Positions 57,328-64,000 of a DNA stretch of 64,000 nucleotides are shown one piece after another. Both the position numbers and the translations under genes were made by a program. The stretch is from Phycisphaerales bacterium (GTDB lineage: Bacteria > Planctomycetota > Phycisphaerae > Phycisphaerales > UBA1924): positions 186,001-250,000 of the forward strand of contig DASPKU010000019.1 of assembly GCA_035627955.1 (NCBI GenBank), given 5' to 3'. Position 1 is the stretch's first letter. Every line of letters starts with the position of its first letter. The notes under the pieces were generated by a model, which did not search any database, had not been told where the DNA came from, and saw only the letters and a program-made list of their open reading frames with translations.

Positions 57328-58224
57328 ATGACACCGGAAGAACTGCTGCGTCAAGGGAAGCTGGATGAGTGCCTCAAGGCGGTTGAGGCCCAGGTGCGGG
57401 CCAACCCCGCCGAAGCCAAGCTGCGGGTCATGCTCTTCCAGGTCCTGAGCGTCATGGGCCAGTGGGACCGGGCGCAGACGCAGCTGCAGACCTGCGCGCA
57501 GATGAACCCCGGCAACATGCTGATGGCCCAAGTCTGCAAGCAGGCGATCCTGTGCGAGCACCTGCGCAATGAGGTGTGGTCGGGCAAGCGGACGCCGCTG
57601 GTGCTGGGCGAGCCCGAGGAGTGGGTGAGCTGGGTGATCCAGGCCGCGGGGATGTCGGCCAATGGGCAGCATGACGCGGCCGCGGAGCTGCGCGGGCGTG
57701 CGTTCGACGCGGCGCCGGCGGTCGCGGGCGCGATCACGATCGGTGACGACGCGGCCCCCACACCCTTCGAGTGGATCGCCGATGCCGACGAGCGGCTGGG
57801 GCCGATGCTCGAGGCGATTGTGGACGGCAAGTACTACTGGATTCCCTGGCAGCGGATCGCGCAGGTGAAGATCGACAAGCCGACCGACCTGCGGGACACG
57901 GTGTGGCTGCCGGCCACCTTCATCTGGAGCGCGGGCGGCTCGTCGGTGGGGCTGATCCCGGTGCGCTACCCGGGCTCGGAGCAGCCGACCAACGACCCGC
58001 TCATCCGAATGGCCCGCAAGACCGAGTTCGTTGAGCGCGGCGGGGTGCAGGTGCCGCTGGGGCAGCGGCTGCTGGCAACCGACACGGGCGAATACTCGCT
58101 GCTGGAAGTGCGGGTGGTGCGCGTGGGCGATGCGCCGCTGAACCCCGAGGCGGCGGTGGCGGGGGCGAATACCGCGGGGCTGGCGATGGACAGCAGCCTG
58201 AAACCGGGGGCGGGGCATGGCTGA
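57328..58224 (+). CDS. tagJ: T6SS accessory protein TagJ (ImpE family)
   Basis: A 298-aa protein. The ATG at 57328 directly follows GGGGAGAGG. The N-terminal 60 residues are TPR-like helices (EELLRQGKLDECLKAVEAQV, DRAQTQLQTCAQMNP). The ImpE core has PFEWIADADERLGPMLEAIV, GKYYWIPWQRI and WLPATFIWSAGGSSVGLIPV. In other bacteria TagJ binds the N-terminus of TssB and affects sheath recycling by ClpV. The C-terminal region after about 225 (RVVRVGDAPLNPEAA) is less conserved. It overlaps tssE by 8 bp, so the two are translationally coupled. Confidence 0.88.
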   Translation: MTPEELLRQGKLDECLKAVEAQVRANPAEAKLRVMLFQVLSVMGQWDRAQTQLQTCAQMNPGNMLMAQVCKQAILCEHLRNEVWSGKRTPLVLGEPEEWVSWVIQAAGMSANGQHDAAAELRGRAFDAAPAVAGAITIGDDAAPTPFEWIADADERLGPMLEAIVDGKYYWIPWQRIAQVKIDKPTDLRDTVWLPATFIWSAGGSSVGLIPVRYPGSEQPTNDPLIRMARKTEFVERGGVQVPLGQRLLATDTGEYSLLEVRVVRVGDAPLNPEAAVAGANTAGLAMDSSLKPGAGHG

Positions 58225-58732
58225 GCTCACGACCGCCGACAAGCTGCAGCCCAGCCTGCTCGACCGCCTGCGGGACGACGCGCCCAAGGAGCGGCAGGAG
58301 AGCCGCGACCGGCGCGTGATGTCGATGCGGCAGCTGCGCGAGGCGGTGCTGCGCGACCTCTCGTGGCTGCTCAACTCCGGGTGCCACCCGCTGGATGATG
58401 AGATCTACGAGTTCCCGCTGGTGGCGCGGAGCACGGTGAACTACGGGATGCCCGACCTCACCGGCCGCACGGCCTCCAACGTCACCCCCGACAAGCTCGA
58501 GCAGATGGTGCTGGAGGCGGTCGCCGCGTTCGAGCCGCGCATCATGCGGCGGACGCTGGCGGTGAAGGCGGTGTCGATCGAGGGGCGGCGCGGCGACTCG
58601 ACCGGGAACACGGTGGGATTTGAGATCAGCGGCGAGCTCTGTCCGCTGCCGATGCCCGAGCCCCTGTACCTGCGAACGGCGCTGGACCTGGAGACCGGGC
58701 GGTGTGAGATCAAGACGGGCACGAAGGCATGA
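58217..58732 (+). CDS. tssE: T6SS baseplate protein TssE (gp25-like)
   Basis: A 171-aa protein. Family features: LQPSLLDRLRDDAP at the start, RQLREAVLRDLSWLLNSGCH, VARSTVNYGMPDLTG (the conserved S-V-x-N-Y-G-x-P-D motif) and EPRIMRRTLAVKAV (the IxxxE/EPR region of gp25-like proteins). It is the sheath-initiating wedge subunit at the baseplate. The start overlaps the tagJ stop. tssF follows 20 bp later. Confidence 0.93.
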   Translation: MAELTTADKLQPSLLDRLRDDAPKERQESRDRRVMSMRQLREAVLRDLSWLLNSGCHPLDDEIYEFPLVARSTVNYGMPDLTGRTASNVTPDKLEQMVLEAVAAFEPRIMRRTLAVKAVSIEGRRGDSTGNTVGFEISGELCPLPMPEPLYLRTALDLETGRCEIKTGTKA

Positions 58733-58752
58733 GAGACTGATACAGGACGACC

Positions 58753-60696
58753 ATGGACCGGCGACTGCTCCGATACTACGACCGCGAGCTGAGGCACCTG
58801 CAATCAGGGGCGCGGGAGTTCGCGCGCGAGTTCCCCAAGATCGCCGGCCGCCTGGCGATCGAGGACTTCCCCTGCGTCGACCCGTACGTCGAGCGGCTGC
58901 TGGAGGGCTTCGCCTTCCTCACCGCCCGCGTGCAGCTGAAGCTCGACAGCGAGTTCCCCCGCTTCACGCAGAACCTGCTGGAGACGGTCTACCCCAGCTA
59001 CCTGGCGCCCACACCCAGCATGTGCGTGGTGCAGTTCAACCAGGACCCCGCCGAGCCCAGCCTGGCCGACGGGTACCTCGTGCCCCGCGGCACCATCCTC
59101 CGCAGCCCCTCGACGCGCGAGCTGGGCTCGTGCGAGTTCCGCACCGCCCACGACACTCGCCTGTGGGCGGTGAAGGTGGAGGATGCGCAGTACTACACGC
59201 GGAACGTGGGCGTGCTCGACCTGACGCACCCTTGGGGCGGCCCGGGCGCGGTGGGCCAGCTGAGTGTCGGGCGCGGGCCGCTGCGGGCGGCGGTGCGCAT
59301 CCGCCTGCGGACCACCGGCGGCGTGCCCTTTGAGAAGATCGGGCTTGATGACCTGCGGCTGTACCTGCGCGGCGGCGACGCGACCCCCGGCAAGCTCTAC
59401 GAGCAGCTCTTCGCGCACGCCCGCTCGGTGATCGTGCGCCCGGCGATGGCCGGCAACGCGGTGGGGGAGTGGCAGGAGACCTTCGCCCCCGGTGTCATCC
59501 ACCGCGCCGGGTATGGCGCGAGCGAGGCGCTGCTGCCCTACGACGCCCGCGGCTTCCAGGGCTACCGCCTGCTGCACGAGTACTTCGCGTTCCCGCAGCG
59601 GTTCATGTTCGTGGACCTCAAGGGCGTGGGCGACGCGTTCCGCCGGTGCGACGGCATGGCCCTGGACGTGATCATCACGTTCACGCAGGAGATCCCCGAA
59701 CTCGAGGGCGCGGTGGACGGCTCGTCGTTCGCGCTGCACTGCACGCCCGCGGTGAACCTGTTCCCCAAGCGGGCCGACCGCATCTTCGTGAACGACCGCG
59801 CCAGCGAGTTCCAGGTGATCCCCGACCGCACGCGCCCGCTGGACTTTGAGGTCTACAAGATCACGCGGGTCGTGGGCTTCGGCGCGGGCACCAACGACGA
59901 AACGACGTTCCGGCCCTTCTACTCGGCCACCGACGCCGACATGAGCACGCCCGCGTACTACGCGACCAACCGCGTGCCGCGGGCCCTGTCGGAGCGCGAG
60001 CGCCGCAACGGCCAGCGCAGCAGCTACGCGGGCAGCGAGGTGTACCTGGGCCTGGTGGACGCGGCCAACGCGCCCTACGCCACCGACCTCAAGCAGCTCT
60101 CGATCGAGACGCTGTGCACCAACCGCGACCTGCCGCTGCAGATGCCGGTGGGCAAGGGCCGCACGGACTTCACGATGGAGATCGGCGCCCCGGTGGAGTC
60201 GGTGCGGGTGATCGCCGGGCCCACCCCGCCCCGCCCAAGCCACGCCGAGGGCGAGACGAGCTGGCGGCTCATCAGCCACCTCAAGCTCAACTACCTGTCG
60301 CTCATCGACGAGGATGTGGACGGCGACGGCACGATCACGCCCGAGGAGCGGCAGGGGGCCGCGGCCCTGCGCGACCTGCTGCGGCTGTACGGCAGCACCG
60401 CCGACGCCGCGACGCGCAAGCAGGTGGAGGGGCTCAAGAGCATCAACACCACGCCCATCACGCGACGCGTGCCCATCCCCGGGATGATCAGCTTCGCGCG
60501 GGGGCTGGAGGTCAACGTCACGTTCGAGGAGGGGCTGTTCGAGGGCACGGGCGTGTTCGTGCTGGGGGCGGTGCTCGAGCAGTTCTTCGCCAGGTACGTT
60601 TCCATGAACTCGTTCACCGAGACTGTCATCAGCTCGGTGGAGCGAGGGGAGATCATGCGGTGGACGGCAAAGGTCGGACAACGCCCAGTGCTGTAG
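58753..60696 (+). CDS. tssF: T6SS baseplate protein TssF
   Basis: A 647-aa protein, slightly longer than usual. It opens MDRRLLRYYDRELRHLQSGA, followed by REFAREFPKIAGRL, the standard TssF start. Other family text: DPYVERLLEGFAFLTARVQL, FTQNLLETVYPSYLAPTPS, GYRLLHEYFAFPQRFMF, FPKRADRIF and SWRLISHLKLNYLSL. The region after this has an uncommon acidic loop, DVDGDGTITPEE at 521-532, a perfect EF-hand-type calcium-binding consensus in a place where TssF usually has a short loop. It ends with FARYVSMNSFTE. TssF with TssG forms the baseplate wedge. It overlaps tssG by 37 bp. Confidence 0.94.
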   Translation: MDRRLLRYYDRELRHLQSGAREFAREFPKIAGRLAIEDFPCVDPYVERLLEGFAFLTARVQLKLDSEFPRFTQNLLETVYPSYLAPTPSMCVVQFNQDPAEPSLADGYLVPRGTILRSPSTRELGSCEFRTAHDTRLWAVKVEDAQYYTRNVGVLDLTHPWGGPGAVGQLSVGRGPLRAAVRIRLRTTGGVPFEKIGLDDLRLYLRGGDATPGKLYEQLFAHARSVIVRPAMAGNAVGEWQETFAPGVIHRAGYGASEALLPYDARGFQGYRLLHEYFAFPQRFMFVDLKGVGDAFRRCDGMALDVIITFTQEIPELEGAVDGSSFALHCTPAVNLFPKRADRIFVNDRASEFQVIPDRTRPLDFEVYKITRVVGFGAGTNDETTFRPFYSATDADMSTPAYYATNRVPRALSERERRNGQRSSYAGSEVYLGLVDAANAPYATDLKQLSIETLCTNRDLPLQMPVGKGRTDFTMEIGAPVESVRVIAGPTPPRPSHAEGETSWRLISHLKLNYLSLIDEDVDGDGTITPEERQGAAALRDLLRLYGSTADAATRKQVEGLKSINTTPITRRVPIPGMISFARGLEVNVTFEEGLFEGTGVFVLGAVLEQFFARYVSMNSFTETVISSVERGEIMRWTAKVGQRPVL

Positions 60697-61967
60697 GGCC
60701 CAGTGCTGTAGGCCCGGGCGCGAGTATCGCGCCAACGCCGATCGCCGACCTCGACCCGCTCGAGGCGATGATGTCGGCCGCGCCGAATGGGCACAACGGC
60801 GTCAACGGCCACAAGGAAGCCCCCAAGGAAGCGAAGGCCGGCGAGCCCAAGGTGCGCAAGATCACCAGCCGCGTCGCCAACAAGCAGACGCGCGAGGACT
60901 TCCTCAGCGACCTCGCGTACGAGACCTGGAACTACAACTTCTACCAGGTGGTCCGCCGGCTGGACGCGATGTTCCCCGACCTGCAGGGCGTGGGGCTGTC
61001 CGACAAGGTCGATGAGGACCCTATCCGCTTCTGCCAGCAGCCCACGCTCGCCTTCCCGCCCAACACGCTGACGCGCTACGACCCGCCCACCAACACCGCG
61101 CCCGGGCGGCTGTTCGTGGCGTTCATGGGCATGCTCGGACCGCACGGCCCGCTGCCGCTGCACCTGGCCGAGTACGCCCTTGAGCGCGAGATCCACCACA
61201 AGGACCGCACGTTCTCGCGGTTCCTGGACGTCTTCAACCACCGGCTGGTGAGCCTGTTCTACCGGGCGTGGTCGGTCAATCAGATGCCCGCGAGCTACGA
61301 CCGCTCGTTCGCCGCGGCGGGCATGGACCCGGGCAACCTCAAGCCCGAGCAGCGCCAGAGGGCGCTGCTGGAGGATGACGACCCGTACTCGGTGTACATC
61401 GGCTCGCTGCTGGGCATCGGCATGGACTCGCTGCGGCTGCGGGACATCGTGCCCGACACCGCCAAGCTGCACTTCGCGGGGCGCATGAGCGCGGCGTCCC
61501 CCGGCCCCGAGGGCCTGCGGGCGATCCTGCAGGACTTCTTCGGCGTGCCCGTGCTCATCGACGAGTTTGCGGGGCAGTGGCTGGAGCTGCCGCAGAACCA
61601 GTACTGCCGGCTGGGCGGCGACCCCGTGGACCGCACGCCCTCGTCGCTCGGCGGGCCGCTGGGCGGGGCGGTCGCGGGCTCGCGCGTGTGGGACTGCCAG
61701 GGCAAGTTCCGCATCCGCCTTGGGCCGATGGGCTTTGACGACTACCAGCGCTTCCTGCCGCACACGCGCACCGCGTCCCGCCTTGAGGCGTGGATCCGCA
61801 ACTTCGTGGGCGACGAGTTCGCGTGGGAGGCGGAGGTCGTCCTCCGCCAGGACGAGGTCCCGAAGACGCAGCTGGGCAAGGGCGCGGCCCTGGGCTGGAC
61901 GACGTGGATGTACAGCGGCAGCGCCGAGGAAGACCGCGGCGACCTGACGATCAGGAGCCGCAACTAG
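60660..61967 (+). CDS. tssG: T6SS baseplate protein TssG
   Basis: A 435-aa protein, longer than usual TssG (about 330-350) owing to a 75-residue N-terminal extension rich in Ala, Pro and Lys. GTG at 60660 is preferred: AGGGGAG lies 8 nt upstream and the overlap with tssF suits coupling. An ATG near 60768 would give a shorter protein and cannot be excluded. The family core begins YETWNYNFYQVVRRLDAMFP. It continues with RFCQQPTLAFPPNTLTRYD, FVAFMGMLGPHGPLPLHLAEY, FLDVFNHRLVSLFYRAW and FRIRLGPMGFDDYQRFLP. The direct repeat GCCCAGTGCTGTAGG at the tssF end lies within the extension. tssH follows 51 bp downstream. Confidence 0.92.
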   Translation: MDGKGRTTPSAVGPSAVGPGASIAPTPIADLDPLEAMMSAAPNGHNGVNGHKEAPKEAKAGEPKVRKITSRVANKQTREDFLSDLAYETWNYNFYQVVRRLDAMFPDLQGVGLSDKVDEDPIRFCQQPTLAFPPNTLTRYDPPTNTAPGRLFVAFMGMLGPHGPLPLHLAEYALEREIHHKDRTFSRFLDVFNHRLVSLFYRAWSVNQMPASYDRSFAAAGMDPGNLKPEQRQRALLEDDDPYSVYIGSLLGIGMDSLRLRDIVPDTAKLHFAGRMSAASPGPEGLRAILQDFFGVPVLIDEFAGQWLELPQNQYCRLGGDPVDRTPSSLGGPLGGAVAGSRVWDCQGKFRIRLGPMGFDDYQRFLPHTRTASRLEAWIRNFVGDEFAWEAEVVLRQDEVPKTQLGKGAALGWTTWMYSGSAEEDRGDLTIRSRN

Positions 61968-62018
61968 ATCGGTTTGAGCAAGTGCATTGACCCGCCGCGA
62001 GCGGGAGGAGTTTGAGAG

Positions 62019-64000
62019 ATGGGCGAGGGGATTTCACGTTCGGCGCTGTTCGGCAAGCTCAACAGCATCGGCTACAAGGCCCTGGAGGGCGCGACGGTCT
62101 TCTGCAAGCTGCGGGGCAACCCGTACGTCGAGCTGGTGCACTGGCTGCACCAGATCATGCAGACGCAGGACAGCGACCTGCACCGCATCATCAAGGCGTG
62201 CGGCCTCGATGTCTCGCAGCTGGTGGCCGACACGCAGAACGCCCTGGAGAAGCTGCCCAAGGGCGCCAACTCCATCTCCGACATCTCCATGTCGCTGAGC
62301 GACGCGGTGGAGCGGGCGTGGGTGTACTCGAGCCTCAAGTGGGGCGAGAGCAGCATCCGCAGCGGGCACGTGATCTACGCGCTGGTCAACGAGACCAACC
62401 TCAAGCCGCACCTCCAGCGCATCAGCCACCAGTTCACCAAGATCACCCCCGAGCAGCTGGGCAGCCAGTTCCTCAAGATCACCGACGGCAGCCCCGAGGC
62501 CGTGCTCGCGGCCGCGGATCAGCGCGGCATCAGCGGCGCCCCCGGCGAGGCCAGCGGCGCCATGGCCCCCGCGCAGCTCGGCAAGCAGGAGGCGATCACC
62601 AAGTACTGCAATGACTTGACCGAGAACGCCAAGGGCGGCAAGATGGACCCGATCGTCGGGCGCGACGAGGAGATCCGCCAGTGCATTGACATCCTGATGC
62701 GCCGCCGCCAGAACAACCCCATCCTCACCGGTGAGGCGGGCGTGGGCAAGACCGCGGTGGTCGAGGGCTTCGCCCAGCGCATCGTGAAGGGCGACGTGCC
62801 CCCGCAGCTCAAGGACGTGCGGGTGCTGGAGCTCGATATGGGCCTGCTTCAGGCGGGCGCCAGCATGAAGGGCGAGTTCGAGAACCGCCTTCGGCAGGTC
62901 ATCGACGAGGTGCAGGCCTCGCCCCGCCCCATCATCTTGTTCATCGACGAGGCCCACACCCTCATGGGCGCCGGCGGCGCCGCCGGCACCGGCGACGCGG
63001 CCCAGCTGCTCAAGCCCGCCCTCGCCCGCGGCACCCTCCGCACCATCGCCGCCACCACCCAGAGCGAGTACAAGCAGCACTTCGAGAAGGACCCGGCGAT
63101 GACCCGCCGCTTCCAGGTCGTCAAGGTCGATGAGCCCGACGAGAAGAAGTGCCTGCTCATGATCCGCGGCCTCGCCAGCGTCATGGAGAAGCACTTCAAG
63201 GTGCAGGTGCTGGACGAGGCCCTCGAATCCGCCGTCAAGCTCAGCAAGCGCTACATCCAGGGCCGCCAGCTGCCCGACAAGGCCGTGAGCCTGATCGACA
63301 CCGCGTGCGCCCGCGTGGCGGTCAGCCTGCACGCCGTGCCCGCCGCTATCGACGACACCCGCAAGCGGATCGATGGCCTGAACACCGAGCTGGCGATCAT
63401 CGACCGCGAGATCACCACCGGCAGCGACCACACCCGCCGCCGCGGCGACATCGTGGCCGACCTCAAGGCCGCGGATGATCGACTCAAGGAGCTGGAAGGC
63501 CACTACAACAAGGAAAAGGCGGTGGTCGAGAAGATCCTCGACCTCCGCGGCAAGCTCCGGCGCGGCACCGACCAGCCCATCGATGACGGCAAGAAGGCCG
63601 GGGCCGCCACGCCCGCGCCCGCGGCGGCCGGCGACAAGCCCGCGGCCCAGATGGAGCCCAAGCTCAGCGAGGATGAGCGGCTCAAGTGCATGGAGGAGCT
63701 CAAGAAGCTCCAGGGCCAGCTCGCGGAGATGCAGGGCGAGAACCCGCTGATCCTGCCGAGCGTCGATGCCCAGGCCGTGAGTGCCGTGGTATCGGACTGG
63801 ACCGGCATCCCGCTGGGCCGCATGGTCAAGAACGAGATCGAGGGCGTGCTCAAGCTCGCCGACACACTCGAGAGGCGGGTGATCGGCCAGCGGCACGCGC
63901 TCGAAGCGATCGCCCAGCGCATCCAGCTCAGCCGCGCCAAGCTCGACAACCCCGGCCGCCCCGTCGGCGTGTTCATGCTCGTCGGCCCCTCGGGCGTGGG
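62019..64000 (+). CDS. tssH: T6SS AAA+ ATPase TssH/ClpV, 5' part (3' end outside window)
   Basis: About 660 codons are visible and the frame is open at the window edge. The ATG at 62019 has GGGAGGAG 8 nt upstream. The N-terminal Clp-N domain reads LNSIGYKALEGATVFCKLRG, then NPYVELVHWLHQIMQ, the ClpV-type form. The first AAA+ domain has Walker A GEAGVGKT at 238-245 and Walker B LFIDEAH near 308, with GAGGAAGTGDAAQLLKPALA and ATTQSEYKQHFEKD. A helical middle domain (about 450-580) contains an Ala/Pro-rich insert near 530. The second AAA+ domain starts at about 620 (VIGQRHALEAIAQRIQ) and is cut just inside its Walker A (VGPSGVG). It disassembles contracted TssBC sheath in the cytosol. Confidence 0.95.
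   Translation, partial: MGEGISRSALFGKLNSIGYKALEGATVFCKLRGNPYVELVHWLHQIMQTQDSDLHRIIKACGLDVSQLVADTQNALEKLPKGANSISDISMSLSDAVERAWVYSSLKWGESSIRSGHVIYALVNETNLKPHLQRISHQFTKITPEQLGSQFLKITDGSPEAVLAAADQRGISGAPGEASGAMAPAQLGKQEAITKYCNDLTENAKGGKMDPIVGRDEEIRQCIDILMRRRQNNPILTGEAGVGKTAVVEGFAQRIVKGDVPPQLKDVRVLELDMGLLQAGASMKGEFENRLRQVIDEVQASPRPIILFIDEAHTLMGAGGAAGTGDAAQLLKPALARGTLRTIAATTQSEYKQHFEKDPAMTRRFQVVKVDEPDEKKCLLMIRGLASVMEKHFKVQVLDEALESAVKLSKRYIQGRQLPDKAVSLIDTACARVAVSLHAVPAAIDDTRKRIDGLNTELAIIDREITTGSDHTRRRGDIVADLKAADDRLKELEGHYNKEKAVVEKILDLRGKLRRGTDQPIDDGKKAGAATPAPAAAGDKPAAQMEPKLSEDERLKCMEELKKLQGQLAEMQGENPLILPSVDAQAVSAVVSDWTGIPLGRMVKNEIEGVLKLADTLERRVIGQRHALEAIAQRIQLSRAKLDNPGRPVGVFMLVGPSGV

Overview
The window is about 64 kb of very GC-rich bacterial DNA. 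It most resembles a planctomycete of the Phycisphaerae type. The support is indirect: three secreted proteins end in a duplicated Asp-rich tag of the DFNGDGDxGTDxDIEAFF kind that I associate with that group, an envelope protein has a VPTP-type PEP-CTERM-like tail, and a small ECF-like sigma factor sits beside the secreted proteins. No rRNA or species marker is present, so this assignment is an inference.

Left part (1-20.7 kb), housekeeping and envelope genes. It holds the 3' end of radA, a hotdog thioesterase, a sigma factor, three minus-strand secreted proteins that share a C-terminal tag (a PPC-like repeat protein, a propeller-like repeat protein and an S8 protease), a GH57 glycosidase, a VWA-domain membrane protein and a DoxX-like membrane protein. 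A tRNA-Leu(UAG) follows, then an island of nested inverted and tandem repeats, a PEP-CTERM-like protein and a complete branched-chain amino acid ABC transporter (livJ, H, M, G, F).

Right part (20.7-64 kb), a type VI secretion (T6SS) locus. The order is unknown 659-aa protein, lipoprotein (candidate TssJ), pseudokinase-TM-stalk-FGE protein, small lipoprotein on the opposite strand, unknown 311-aa protein, tssK, tssL, tssM, TagF-TM-stalk-FGE protein, a two-partner secretion pair (tpsB and a 3542-aa tpsA), tssA, tssB, tssC, three hcp paralogues, tagJ, tssE, tssF, tssG and tssH/clpV, the last cut by the window edge. Membrane complex, sheath, baseplate, tube and recycling ATPase are all represented. 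VgrG (TssI), a PAAR protein and recognisable effectors are not in the window.

The most unusual feature is a pair of large single-pass membrane proteins in the T6SS locus. They share a paralogous stalk and a C-terminal FGE/SUMF1-like domain but carry different N-terminal domains, one a degenerate kinase and the other TagF-like. Kinase (PpkA) and TagF are opposing post-translational regulators in proteobacterial T6SS, so this looks like a rebuilt, possibly phosphorylation-free control module.

Intergenic regions are rich in structure: dispersed inverted repeats built of short direct units, hairpins shared between operons, -10 boxes 8-9 nt before start codons (candidate leaderless mRNAs), and -10 boxes followed by a hairpin at the predicted 5' end of the transcript.
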